DNA of 64,000 nucleotides from NCBI GenBank assembly GCA_963676865.2, contig CAXXSS010000001.1, positions 2,294,001 to 2,358,000 of the forward strand. The letters run 5' to 3'. Source of the DNA: JAAYUD01 sp963676865 (GTDB taxonomy: Bacteria > Bacteroidota > Bacteroidia > Bacteroidales > Bacteroidaceae). The notes below the pieces were generated by a model that saw nothing but the letters and a program-made list of their open reading frames with translations, did not search any database and had not been told where the DNA came from. Numbering within the stretch: the first letter of the stretch is position 1; each line of letters opens with the position of its first letter. Below are positions 36,158-44,765 of the stretch, in pieces. The position numbers were made by a program, and so were the translations under genes.

Positions 36158-36289
36158 CTTAAAACAACTAACAAAAGTAAAAACTAATTTATATTAGAAT
36201 CGAAATAATCTCTCTCTTATTTATACATTATAAAAGCGATAACGACTACTATGTGAATGAGGACTGCAGGCAACTGCAGTCCTTTTTTT
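36158..36289 (+). ncRNA. candidate small RNA of about 130 nt
   Basis: Bounded by the promoter above and by a textbook terminator at 36261-36289. The sequence between is very AT-rich and codes for nothing obvious. The alternative is that the terminator belongs to dsbD, which ends 175 bp upstream without a closer terminator. Confidence 0.35.
36261..36289 (+). terminator. perfect intrinsic terminator
   Basis: GGACTGCAG (36261-36269) and CTGCAGTCC (36274-36282) form a 9-bp stem with loop GCAA, followed by seven T. This is among the cleanest terminators in the window. Confidence 0.85.
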
Positions 36290-36408
36290 GCTTATTTATA
36301 GCTTTATTTAGCACATCTGCAAAAGTTAATGGGAAGGAAGCGGCATCTAATGAATAGGTTACTGAACATTTACTCGCAACGCTACAGCTTCGTAGGTATA
36401 AGATAGAA

Positions 36409-36496
36409 GTATCACACGAGTGCGACACTCGTCTCACAGCTGTGCGACAGTTGTCTCACACGTGTGATACACATGTCTCACACGTGTGAGACTTAC
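36409..36496. repeat. tandem array of four 22-bp palindromic units
   Basis: Four head-to-tail units begin at 36409, 36431, 36453 and 36475. Each is an 18-bp palindrome near GTCTCACACGTGTGAGAC plus a 4-bp variable spacer (ACTC, AGTT, ACAT, TTAC). The fourth unit is a perfect palindrome and the second and third have one arm mismatch each. The 22-bp spacing puts every unit on nearly the same face of the DNA helix. Confidence 0.85.
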
Positions 36497-37041
36497 GTGC
36501 CTTACTTATAAACTTAACTTTGAATAACCAACTTGTGAGGGCAATCAATTGAAGCCGTTAGGGTACGCTCGTTTTGAAAGAAAGACAGGGGCCGTATAAT
36601 GTGTACGAATGTCGAACGTGCCAATGATGAAGTTTAAAGAAGTATGCGGGGAATTTAAAAAGGCATTGATACTGACGAGGCAAATTTAAATGCTGTTTTT
36701 GAGAGATTATCGCATTTGCTTGCCCGACAACATTTCTCGGGTACGAGGTACTTATAAAAAAGAGATAGATCCGCTTATCTACAAACAGGGCTCACAGCTA
36801 TCTGTAGACTGTTGTTTAGATTCGTTCTAAGCAAAGGTCCACTGAAAATAACGTCTCCACAATATGCTGTGGGGCCGATTTTGGGCTCTCTTTTCGCTGG
36901 CGTTGTATACGGCGCATCGTTAACCCACTGAATGGTAGTGCCGTATGGTGTCATACGGAGGTGGCAAAGAGCATTATGAAGATGAAATCCGATACATGTT
37001 CCCTTTTGTCTTCGTAGTGAATAGGTGCCTTACCATCATGT

Positions 37042-37174
37042 AAAAAACAGACGTATGTCGCAGCCGTAACTAGCGTATGTTGTAGGCGAAACTAACGTTA
37101 GTTATCATAACAACTAACGTTAGTTACCGCAGTAACTTCTGTTAGTTATAGCAGCGACATACGTCTGTTTTTTT
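37042..37174. repeat. palindromic repeat family A, copy 2
   Basis: Bounded by AAAAAACAGACGTATGTCGC (37042-37061) and its inverted partner GCGACATACGTCTGTTTTTT (37154-37173), a 20-bp perfect inverted repeat. The interior has several CTAACGTTAG motifs that form nested stems. It aligns with 21326-21446. It lies between the converging ends of dsbD and the fimbrial operon. The terminal T run would let it act as a terminator. Confidence 0.88.
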
Positions 37175-37221
37175 AGGTCTGCTTTTTATGCTACACAATG
37201 AGGCGCTTATATCGATTTATG

Positions 37222-37551
37222 TTAGCACTCACTCAGACTTTTGATGCGGTTTGCTTCATTTGGAGAGAGTCCTTCCTGCTTCATTTTATCATCGTCATCA
37301 CAAAAATGGAAGAGCCATTCGCTGCGTCCGGTGTGGTTCTTCAAGACTCCATGTGCCACTTCACTATATGGATCGTAGAGCTGAATGTCAAACAACTCTT
37401 CGTCTTTGTACACCGCAATGGCATCTACCCAGTAGGGCGGATATTTTTCCTTATTCAGTATACCCGTGTAACGTTTGCCCAACACTTCTTTCAATGCCTT
37501 TAAGACAGTGGCATAGTTTTCTTCGTCCGATAAGTATTTAATCTCGATCAT
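37222..37551 (-). CDS. hypothetical protein, 109 residues
   Basis: I do not recognise the family. An acidic cytoplasmic-looking protein with no signal peptide; it has aromatic patches (KEKYPPYWVDAIAVYKDEEL, RSEWLFHFCDDDD). It is the last frame of the minus-strand run that includes the fimbrial genes, 80 bp behind the 125-residue frame, and is followed by the family A repeat. Its base composition is like the general chromosome rather than the GC-rich fimbrial genes, so it may not be part of that system. Confidence 0.6.
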   Translation of the reverse strand: MIEIKYLSDEENYATVLKALKEVLGKRYTGILNKEKYPPYWVDAIAVYKDEELFDIQLYDPYSEVAHGVLKNHTGRSEWLFHFCDDDDKMKQEGLSPNEANRIKSLSEC

Positions 37552-37631
37552 AAATAAGTAATTTGATATTGAATTCTCACTTGTTCTGGTTTGTCTCTTT
37601 TCTTTAATGCTTGCCTATATGCGGCTTTATG

Positions 37632-38009
37632 CTAAGTTTTTCCTGTTTTTATCTTTAAGTGTACCATACAAATGCGCTGCCGTGTCCGGTTGCTCAGGCA
37701 CAGGCGTAAAGTCAGGGAGTCTTCCCAGGTAACGAGGTATCTTTCAGGAAAAATGCTTTTGAGAGTGAGTCTGCTTCTTCTCACATCCACGGCTCCGAAC
37801 AGTGGGGCTATGATGCACAGTCCCTTTCCGTCAATATCAGCGTATATCACGGTGTCGTAGTCGGTATCTATCTGTAGCGATCGGTCTTCCATAAAGAAAT
37901 GTCTCAGATGGGCTATGAAAGCTGGAAGGCTGTCGGCATCGATGCGCCAGCAATCTTCCTCTTTGTTCATATAAATGAGCGACGTTTGTTTTGCTTCAAC
38001 TATCTTCAT
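37632..38009 (-). CDS. hypothetical protein, 125 residues
   Basis: No family recognised. A soluble, mixed alpha/beta protein without a signal peptide. It begins MKIVEAKQTSLIY, 29 bp behind the truncated fimbrillin-like lipoprotein, so it is probably co-transcribed. Segments such as DTDYDTVIYADIDGKGLCII look like a beta-sheet core. Its role in the fimbrial operon, if any, is unknown. Confidence 0.6.
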   Translation of the reverse strand: MKIVEAKQTSLIYMNKEEDCWRIDADSLPAFIAHLRHFFMEDRSLQIDTDYDTVIYADIDGKGLCIIAPLFGAVDVRRSRLTLKSIFPERYLVTWEDSLTLRLCLSNRTRQRICMVHLKIKTGKT

Positions 38010-38038
38010 GATTCATTTCGTATGGATTCTTTTTTATC

Positions 38039-38539
38039 TTATCGCGAGACATTTCTCATTTGTATCTGTACCTTTACTTGTCCTCCCGATGGAATACTTA
38101 CGTTGTCTGCTTCGCCTGATAAGAGTGGCGACTCTTGATGGTTTAGCGTAGCTTTGGAAAGAATGGAGGAGAATAGAGCTCGATACTTTACGATGCTTGT
38201 TACTTCGCTGGGTGTCATTCCGCAGGCTTGTGCGTTGGCAATGGCGCAAACGGTATAGTCAGTGCCGATGTAGGTATTGACGGATAAGTCGTAAGGAGCT
38301 TTGAGAGCATCACCTTCTTTTACGACGCTACCGCACAGTTTACCGTTGCGGTCGAACACCCATACGGCAACATCTTTCACCGATGCAGCCTCGTCGGTAC
38401 TCAGATCGGCAGTAAAAGTTGTTGTGGTCGTTTCCTTGTCATTGCAATCGCAATCTGTTCCCCCCTTTTGACAGACACATGAACAGAGGCTGCATGCCGA
38501 CAATAAAAATAGTAGTAATATAAGTGGTGTAGTTTTCAT
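38039..38539 (-). CDS. short fimbrillin-like lipoprotein (N-terminal domain only)
   Basis: A 166-residue precursor with lipobox LLSAC (Cys16), followed by a Cys-rich stretch and one beta-sandwich-like domain with DVAVWVFDRNGKLCGSV, as in the first domain of Mfa2/FimB and fimbrillin-tip proteins. It ends IPSGGQVKVQIQMRNVSR, where longer relatives continue into a second domain. It may be a natural one-domain minor subunit or a shortened gene. It lies 78 bp behind the tip gene, at the end of the fimbrial operon. Confidence 0.65.
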   Translation of the reverse strand: MKTTPLILLLFLLSACSLCSCVCQKGGTDCDCNDKETTTTTFTADLSTDEAASVKDVAVWVFDRNGKLCGSVVKEGDALKAPYDLSVNTYIGTDYTVCAIANAQACGMTPSEVTSIVKYRALFSSILSKATLNHQESPLLSGEADNVSIPSGGQVKVQIQMRNVSR

Positions 38540-38617
38540 CTTTTTAAGTATTTAAAATATGTCCAAAAAGTATATGAATCTCATTTATTTGTGACTTTCT
38601 AAGATCGCATGCTTTAG

Positions 38618-40393
38618 TTAAAAAGCCAAGACAGCTCGTGCTCTACTAATTTTATCTGTTACATTCTTGTTAGGATATCCACCCCATTGATAATATAAAC
38701 AGATGTAGTCATTTGCATTGAGCTCTAAAGCACAAACATCATTACTTGACCATTCACTACTTGACCAGAACCATCTTCCTTCACTAGAACTCCAGTCTAT
38801 TAATTCTCCATTGACTGGAGCTAAATATTTATTAATGGCTATGGTAGCAATGTTCGTTGTCCCTTGCCATAAGCCAAATTTCGTAGAGTCTTCAAATGGA
38901 TATGAATCTCCGATACCTCCAAGATTCCTTATAATCAGATACCATTGTCCTATACTGGGAAGATACCAACCACTACTATTGGATGGAGGTGAATATTTTG
39001 TACCTCCAATAGCTGTTCCCCCATAATTCAATGTGTAATAAAAAGCGGGGTAAATAGAAGAGTCTGTTTTTATCGTCGGATGATTTTTTATCATTAATTG
39101 GCAATGATTATATCCATCCATATCAGCTTTCATTAATGTTGTAGTATTAATATCTGATGAAACAGGGAACTCTTGTATATTGCTATTTGCATTTGATGAC
39201 CAAGGTATGTTGGATGCAGCATTTGTTAATGCCATTACGTACCCATGTTTCCAACCACTTTTCTGATCTGCATCGCTTACTGTTGTTGAGAATATAATGC
39301 CTATTACAGTTGTATTATAAGGTGGCACAGAGTTACTTCCCCATGTCCCGTCGCTATAATAATAATCTCCTACTGCTGGTTCATAGAGGGTATATGTCGC
39401 TCTTGCATCTCCTCCACGTCCATTAATATAGATATTATAATTATAATTATAATTCCGAGGTATGTTATAGTCTGCATAATCCGAAGAATTTGCTCCTCCA
39501 AGATAGATGCGGTATGTTGAGTGCCAATCATTGGCTTTTGCATATACGATAAGATATGTAGCATTTATGGGTGCGTATGTGGCAGTTCTGGTTTCGGCGG
39601 AAGTGTTTGTTCCTTTACCGGCAAGGTTCTCGTACATATAGTAATTGATTCCGCTCACGCTCGTTCCCGCAGACGTTGTGACGTTGACTGTGCTGAAATC
39701 CTTGAATACGGCCGATGGCGGGTTGTAATAAGCGGTTGACGTTTCGTCCGTGATATAGCTTCCCATCGGGACGTGGCATAGCTGATACCCGGTGACAGTT
39801 ATGCCTGCCGCCGGTTTGATGGTGAAGCTCATTTTGGCGCACAGGCGCGTCAGCGCAAAGTTGTCCGCCGCGGTGATAGCTGTCTGCGCGTCTATCTTGA
39901 CCCCCGTCTTTTTGCCGAACATGACGGTTTTGGAAGCGTTTCCCAGTTCCGCGGGGTCTGAGGCGAGGACGACATATTTCTTCTTGAAATCGGCGATGGT
40001 TGCCACCCCTTTGAAATAGGCTGCGCTGCCGGTATTGGCGATGGCATAGATGGAGCATCCATCTCCCGTCCGTGCGTTAACGTTCATGGTGTAGTTCCCT
40101 CCCGAGAAAGTGGCGTATGCGCTTCCGGTAAGAGCTCCCGCGCTGTTGAATACCAACACGTTGATATCGGTTATCGTGCTTTCTCCATCGGAAAGGGCAC
40201 GGGAGCGTGCTGCGTCGGGATTGAAGGTCAGCTGCAACAGCGCATCCGTCCCTTCCTCGCCTTCCGAAGCCGTCCCTATGCAGGCACAAAGCGTGAGGGC
40301 CACCCATAAAATCGTCAGGCATGCCTTGCCGATGTTTACCGTGCGTGGCTTTCGATTCCTTTCTCTGATTCTTGTTGTTTTATAGAATGTCAT
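38618..40393 (-). CDS. fimbrial tip-type lipoprotein with fimbrillin N-terminus and DUF1566/FISUMP-like C-terminus
   Basis: Surface lipoprotein. The frame extends to 40645, but the Met at 40393 begins a normal lipoprotein leader (CLTILWVALTLCACIG, lipid Cys about 36-38), giving 591 residues. The N-terminal half has a fimbrillin fold with DINVLVFNSAGALTGSAYAT and SIYAIANTGS. The C-terminal third ends SSEGRWFWSSSEWSSND and ISRARAVLAF, like DUF1566/FISUMP adhesion modules. Position at the end of the FimA-FimB run suggests a tip subunit. The 3' part (38618 to about 39560) is strikingly AT-rich while the 5' part is GC-rich, so the adhesive end looks exchanged. Confidence 0.8.
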   Translation of the reverse strand: MTFYKTTRIRERNRKPRTVNIGKACLTILWVALTLCACIGTASEGEEGTDALLQLTFNPDAARSRALSDGESTITDINVLVFNSAGALTGSAYATFSGGNYTMNVNARTGDGCSIYAIANTGSAAYFKGVATIADFKKKYVVLASDPAELGNASKTVMFGKKTGVKIDAQTAITAADNFALTRLCAKMSFTIKPAAGITVTGYQLCHVPMGSYITDETSTAYYNPPSAVFKDFSTVNVTTSAGTSVSGINYYMYENLAGKGTNTSAETRTATYAPINATYLIVYAKANDWHSTYRIYLGGANSSDYADYNIPRNYNYNYNIYINGRGGDARATYTLYEPAVGDYYYSDGTWGSNSVPPYNTTVIGIIFSTTVSDADQKSGWKHGYVMALTNAASNIPWSSNANSNIQEFPVSSDINTTTLMKADMDGYNHCQLMIKNHPTIKTDSSIYPAFYYTLNYGGTAIGGTKYSPPSNSSGWYLPSIGQWYLIIRNLGGIGDSYPFEDSTKFGLWQGTTNIATIAINKYLAPVNGELIDWSSSEGRWFWSSSEWSSNDVCALELNANDYICLYYQWGGYPNKNVTDKISRARAVLAF

Positions 40394-40416
40394 CAATTTA
40401 TAAAGAACTTTATCGA

Positions 40417-41319
40417 CTAATAAATAACCGTATCCTGCTTGTACTGCCGCCATGTCATGACCTGTATGGACATGTCGTTGCGCTCCACGTCGGCTATCAT
40501 CACCACATCGTCTCCCGCGCTTAGCGTGACGGGCTTTCTGTCCTGATCGACTCCCGACTGCCACAGTATCCTGCCGTCTTTGTAGAGGGTAAGCGTGATA
40601 TGCTCCCCCGTGGCGTTGGGAAGTACCGTCAGGGGAATAGTGCACAGCTTGCCTTCGGCGTCGAATGAGGCTGGAGGAGTATAAACCACGGAATCTCCGG
40701 TGACGGTCCCGTCATAGGTGAGACTCCCCCTCAGTCCGCTGATGGAAAGCGTATAGCCGTCTCCCGTGCCGTAATATTCGGCTATTCTCTTGATCACCAC
40801 CCTGATGCGTGCGCATTGGTTTGAAACGGGAACCGCTACCTGTACGTCTGCGGTTCCGTTGAGGGACTCGTAGTCGTATCGGCCGTAGTAGATGCCCGAC
40901 AAGGAATCCTGTCCCTGCGCTCCCGCTCGTGCCAATCCCTCGGCTTTGACCGCGGCGGTTTCCATTCGTTCGCCTTCCGCGGGCGTACGTACGGTTGCCG
41001 TATCGGCCTTGGGGGCGGCGAAGAACACGAGGGATGCTTTTGCCCTGCCGTCGAAACTGATGAGGTACCGCCCGTCCCTTTCGGGCTCTACGGTACGGCT
41101 GAAGCGTCCGTCAATGAAAAGATAGGCCTGCATTCTTCCCGTCAGAGTATCCGGCAGGGCTTCCCCCGCTTTGGTCACGGGTTTGGGTACGACGGAATAC
41201 TGTACGCACATACTCCCGTCTTCGACGATGCCGCAGGCTGCCGGCAGCACGATGGCCGCCCAGGGCAACAGCAGACTCAGAATATGTTTTGTAAAGCATT
41301 TCATGCGCGTACGGTTCAT
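40417..41319 (-). CDS. FimB/Mfa2-family fimbrial anchor lipoprotein
   Basis: Anchors and terminates type V fimbriae in the outer membrane. A 300-residue precursor with lipobox VLPAACG (Cys29) and two beta-sandwich domains typical of Mfa2. The C-terminus DDVVMIADVERNDMSIQVMTWRQY resembles the last strand region of the family. It follows the FimA-type gene by 3 bp and precedes the tip gene by 23 bp. Base composition is clearly GC-rich. Confidence 0.85.
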   Translation of the reverse strand: MNRTRMKCFTKHILSLLLPWAAIVLPAACGIVEDGSMCVQYSVVPKPVTKAGEALPDTLTGRMQAYLFIDGRFSRTVEPERDGRYLISFDGRAKASLVFFAAPKADTATVRTPAEGERMETAAVKAEGLARAGAQGQDSLSGIYYGRYDYESLNGTADVQVAVPVSNQCARIRVVIKRIAEYYGTGDGYTLSISGLRGSLTYDGTVTGDSVVYTPPASFDAEGKLCTIPLTVLPNATGEHITLTLYKDGRILWQSGVDQDRKPVTLSAGDDVVMIADVERNDMSIQVMTWRQYKQDTVIY

Positions 41320-41322
41320 TTA

Positions 41323-42510
41323 TCAATTGAATACAACATCTTGTGTAACCGGCGTGAAAGGGGAAACGGTCAGCGTAACGGCCAGTGATGCCGGTGTGAT
41401 GTTCATATTCGGATCGGTGGTGATGTTACCTATACTCTTGATGGTGACGCTTATCTGGTACTCTTTTCCTGCCAATACGTAGCTGTCGGCCACGTCGGGA
41501 GTGAAGGCGGAGCCTCCGGAGGTCGTTCCCGTCTGTGCGTGGTTGATAATGACGGGGTAATAGCAGGTCTGCGCTGTGGCACCCGAATAAGCGACGAATG
41601 ATCCCTTGATGATGAGTTTGGTCGGGGTCGTGTTCGTATTAGGATTGGTGTAGAAATAGCTTTTGGCAGCGAAAGAAGTGGTACCCGCTGTCGACAGCGC
41701 CGTAGTGCTTATGGCTGTAGCTCCCGTACCGATATAAGCGGCTGTGGCCAGCGTACTCGATGCGGGTGCATTCTCACCTGTTAGGAAAGCGGGAGTAGCG
41801 ACAAAAGTAGATGTGTTGGCGTCGCAATTGTAGTAGGCCGTCTGGGGGGCATTCAGTAGGAATACTTCTTGCGGAGTGAAGGTTGCATTCGCGTAGGCTC
41901 CGTTGGAATCGAACGCTACGGAAATATTACCGATAGAAACTTTCGCCACAGAATGATTGACGGTGATGTCCGCTTTAAATCCGCCCGCGCCGTCAGTTGC
42001 TATTACTCCCTTACCGAACATGGGCAGTGAGGTGGTCAGCTGTACGTCCGGCGTTGCGGGTACCGTTCCGCTTACCGCGTCGCCGTTGCAGGTGTTTACA
42101 ATGTCATAGGTGGCGGCTTTGAAAAAGTCTCCGTCCGTCTTGACTCCCGCGAAGGCGTTTGCCTTAGGGGCGTTACAAACGACCAGAACCTCATCATCCT
42201 TAGCAACGAAATTGTTTACGATGAAATTGATGGCTCCCGAGAGCGGAGTGCTCGCACTTGCCTGTTCCTTTGTTTGAATGCTTATTACATTACCCTTGGA
42301 ATCGAAAATGCCGATGGTGACACGGTGTATCTTAGCTTCGTCTCCCAGTACGGGTGTAGCTGTTATGGCCGACCGCGATATGGGTCCGCCGCTGAGCGTC
42401 AATGTCAACTGCTGCAAGGCATGCGGATCTTCATTCGTTACGTTGCTGTTCGAGCAGGATGCCAGCAGGATAGCCGACAGTACTGTACATAGGTAATAAA
42501 CCTTTTTCAT
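41323..42510 (-). CDS. FimA/Mfa1-type major fimbrillin
   Basis: Structural subunit of a type V fimbria. A 395-residue precursor with lipobox LLASCS (Cys19) and a likely Arg-specific maturation site after Arg46 (GGPISR/SAITATP), which would free a strand-acceptor groove for polymerisation. The body is Thr/Ala-rich beta-sandwich with VTIGIFDSKGNVISIQ and ends TPVTQDVVFN. The C-terminal strand is probably donated to the next subunit. The neighbouring FimB, tip, DUF3868 and DUF3575 genes make the assignment firm. Confidence 0.87.
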   Translation of the reverse strand: MKKVYYLCTVLSAILLASCSNSNVTNEDPHALQQLTLTLSGGPISRSAITATPVLGDEAKIHRVTIGIFDSKGNVISIQTKEQASASTPLSGAINFIVNNFVAKDDEVLVVCNAPKANAFAGVKTDGDFFKAATYDIVNTCNGDAVSGTVPATPDVQLTTSLPMFGKGVIATDGAGGFKADITVNHSVAKVSIGNISVAFDSNGAYANATFTPQEVFLLNAPQTAYYNCDANTSTFVATPAFLTGENAPASSTLATAAYIGTGATAISTTALSTAGTTSFAAKSYFYTNPNTNTTPTKLIIKGSFVAYSGATAQTCYYPVIINHAQTGTTSGGSAFTPDVADSYVLAGKEYQISVTIKSIGNITTDPNMNITPASLAVTLTVSPFTPVTQDVVFN

Positions 42511-42567
42511 TCTCTTTGATGGTTAAATAGTAATTATTATTTTTGTTTCATTTCTCATTATCCCCTT

Positions 42568-44052
42568 TTACTTTTTCAGGCATTTGAGTACTTCCTGTGC
42601 CTGTCTGACTCCGGCAGCGTTTGCCATCTGCAAGTATACTTCGGCTTTGTCCCTGTTTCCTTCGAGCAGATAGAGCACTCCCATGTTGTTATATGCCTTG
42701 GGGTCTGTCTGCCAGCGTTCGAGGTATTTTCTGGCCAGAGGGGTGTCGTTTCTGGTGAGCGCCACGGCTGCGGCGTTGATGTTCGCCTCGGCATTGTCGG
42801 GAAAGAGCCTTGCGGCTAGATCCATCACGTCGTCAAACTCCCGGGTGCCTGCCTTGTAGCTCATGGCCACGGTATAGAAGTCGCTGAGCGACATGGTATT
42901 GGGATTGTTCTTCAGCATCAGCCTGGCCGTTTGCGCGTCCATGGCCCGTCTGTTGAACGTGAGCGTGTATTCCACGCGGTATACTCTGGGGAAAATATTC
43001 TGTCTCATGTATTGGTAGGGAGCTCCCTGATTGAGGTTCTCCAAGACCTTTTCTCTTCCTCCCACGACATCCACCGTACGTATGATATCGAGCACGGCGT
43101 CTTTTAGTGCCATTCCGCAGGTGGCGGTAAGGGAGGCGATGCTGTCCCAATCTTCGCTCACCCAACTCACGTCGAGCGCGTTCTTGCTTGTCAGAGGATT
43201 GGTCATGAGATACCGCTTGAGCGAAAGCGCCCGCTTCATGGATTTGATTTCGTTCTTATGATAATCTCCGATGGGCGCTCCGTACCCCTTGACGCTGATC
43301 TCTGTCAGTGTGGTTCCGTAGTGTTGTATGGTCTCCCGGATGTCCGAAGCGAGAGCCTCGAATACGGCCTTGTTCTGCTTCTTCTCATTCAGGTCTCCGA
43401 TGTGGCGTTCGCCGTAGAAGGGAATGATGCGCTGCATGGAGAATGTCTCCCCCTCGTCTTTCCCCAGTTGCAAGAATTCCACCCACGATATTAACGCTCC
43501 GCTTTTCACCCTCGGGTCTGAAATCTCTTGTGGAGCTTTTGCCAGCGGAATGGCTGCCAACAGACGGTCTTCGTAGAGATGCGCCCGATGTCCGTTGCAG
43601 TTGCACTCCTCGCTTTCGATGTAGAGGGCGCTCTTCTCCATCCACTCCTTGTAGGGCAGCGAAGTGTCGTAGATGAAGTAGCGTTTGCCGGAATGTTTCT
43701 CTTTCACCACCACGGCGATGTTGCCTCGCCGTTTGCGGCTGAGGGCCTCCTCGCGTCGTGCCGCCTTCTCGTTCCGGTATCCGTTGATGACGACCGATGA
43801 GAGATGTACTGCTGTGCTGTCGGTCTTCAGTACGGGTGTGAAGGTGAGCGACTCTCCCGAACCGATGGCCGAATCGTCGTAACTCACTTTCATGTATACA
43901 TGTAGCATGTCTCCCTGACGCTGGAAGCGTTCCTCGGAGATGTAAAGCTGCCCCTTGTAAGCCACCTGGGCGCAGACCGCCGCGGCTGCCATGGGAAGGC
44001 ACAGAAGCAGTGTCCCCAGAATTCTTTTCGTTATCACATTCATGACTCTCAT
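42568..44052 (-). CDS. DUF3868 protein with OmpA-like region and C-terminal TPR
   Basis: Periplasmic or outer-membrane accessory protein seen in Bacteroides fimbrial operons. The N-terminal DUF3868 region begins after a signal peptide (ITKRILGTLLLCLPMAAAAV). The middle has an OmpA-like segment, VKGYGAPIGDYHKNEIKSMK, of the kind that binds peptidoglycan. The last 100 or so residues form TPR helices. The frame opens at a GTG (44130) that overlaps the DUF3575 stop; I prefer the Met at 44052, or 44043, because the signal peptide then starts normally. Function in fimbrial assembly is inferred from neighbourhood. Confidence 0.82.
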   Translation of the reverse strand: MRVMNVITKRILGTLLLCLPMAAAAVCAQVAYKGQLYISEERFQRQGDMLHVYMKVSYDDSAIGSGESLTFTPVLKTDSTAVHLSSVVINGYRNEKAARREEALSRKRRGNIAVVVKEKHSGKRYFIYDTSLPYKEWMEKSALYIESEECNCNGHRAHLYEDRLLAAIPLAKAPQEISDPRVKSGALISWVEFLQLGKDEGETFSMQRIIPFYGERHIGDLNEKKQNKAVFEALASDIRETIQHYGTTLTEISVKGYGAPIGDYHKNEIKSMKRALSLKRYLMTNPLTSKNALDVSWVSEDWDSIASLTATCGMALKDAVLDIIRTVDVVGGREKVLENLNQGAPYQYMRQNIFPRVYRVEYTLTFNRRAMDAQTARLMLKNNPNTMSLSDFYTVAMSYKAGTREFDDVMDLAARLFPDNAEANINAAAVALTRNDTPLARKYLERWQTDPKAYNNMGVLYLLEGNRDKAEVYLQMANAAGVRQAQEVLKCLKK

Positions 44053-44126
44053 TGCTGTTATTGCTGTTATATTTATTGTTTTATTCCTTACCTGTCCGCT
44101 CTTTTTCCGAATGATTCCTCCGCGTC

Positions 44127-44747
44127 TCACCTGATGATATATACCAGAGATGCCGACACCCGGGTGGGCCCCACGTAATTACGATGGAACGTGCGCTCCT
44201 TGTATCCGCATGTGCCGCACCGGTAGCGGTCATATCCGATATGTACGAATCCCAGACTCACGCTTGTCTCCAGGCCCCAGTGCGGGGACAGAATCTTGTG
44301 GTATCCCACACTCAAGCCCGTTCCGTAGAAATTGCCTTGCGCCCGTTTCTTTTCCAATCCGCCGAATGGCACCTTCTCGAGATTGAAAACGCCGTAGAGG
44401 GCGTTGATCCCGATGAAAGGTCCGGAGAAAGGAACACATCCCCACTTCCGTATCTCCGGCTGGACCATCCAGTTCTTCCAGCCCCTTCTTCCCGGAAAGG
44501 TGATGGGATCGTACGTGCCCCATATCTCCAGAGTGGTGGAATGTGCGATCTTCGTTTCCAGCCCCAGATTCGGAATCGCCGCCGCGTCGTAAAGCATGTT
44601 CGTCTTTACGGCCGTATATTGGGCGGCCGCCGGCAAAGCGCAAACCAGCCACAGTCCCAGCCATAGCCAGAACGTCTTCCCGTCTTTGAGTGACAACACT
44701 TTTGTATCGCCACCCGCCTTCAAATGAGCCCCTTTGCCTTTTCCCAT
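44127..44747 (-). CDS. DUF3575 outer-membrane-type protein, first gene of the fimbrial operon
   Basis: A 206-residue precursor with a hydrophobic leader (FWLWLGLWLVCALPAAAQ) and a predicted small beta-barrel containing YTAVKTNMLYDAAAIPNLGL, typical of DUF3575, ending VGPTRVSASLVYIIR. The N-terminal 20 residues before the leader are unusually long and charged, so the real start may be a later GTG or TTG. The inner inverted repeat of the invertible segment lies 18 bp upstream and carries an AGGAGAG purine run, so the segment ends practically in the ribosome-binding region. Confidence 0.82.
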   Translation of the reverse strand: MGKGKGAHLKAGGDTKVLSLKDGKTFWLWLGLWLVCALPAAAQYTAVKTNMLYDAAAIPNLGLETKIAHSTTLEIWGTYDPITFPGRRGWKNWMVQPEIRKWGCVPFSGPFIGINALYGVFNLEKVPFGGLEKKRAQGNFYGTGLSVGYHKILSPHWGLETSVSLGFVHIGYDRYRCGTCGYKERTFHRNYVGPTRVSASLVYIIR

Positions 44748-44765
44748 AACCTGTTTGCTGCATCC

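Larger units (their letters stand above)
36086..37221. other. gene-free region with small-RNA signal, palindrome array and repeat
   Basis: No credible protein gene lies between the converging dsbD gene and fimbrial operon. The stretch holds a candidate small RNA (36158-36289), a tandem array of 22-bp palindromic units (36409-36496) and palindromic family A copy 2 (37042-37174). The segment 36500-37040 has no recognised feature; it could contain worn-down coding sequence, but I found no family match. Confidence 0.55.

Noticed and set aside
36409..36496. Possible CRISPR array because of regular repeats.
   Set aside because: The spacers are only 4 bp, the repeats vary, and there are no cas genes in the window.
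36500..37040. Possible remnant of a transposase or other gene in the gene-free region before the fimbrial operon.
   Set aside because: Short frames here show no family motif and no start signal, so a named remnant cannot be supported.
38618..40645. The full upstream extension (84 extra residues) of the tip lipoprotein frame.
   Set aside because: The extension overlaps the end of the FimB/Mfa2-type gene in another frame, and the lipoprotein leader only makes sense from the Met at 40393.
44230..44763. A 177-codon frame overlapping DUF3575 in another register, starting directly after the AGGAGAG run.
   Set aside because: It shares DNA with a family-supported gene in another frame, and its product is Gly/Arg-rich without any domain.
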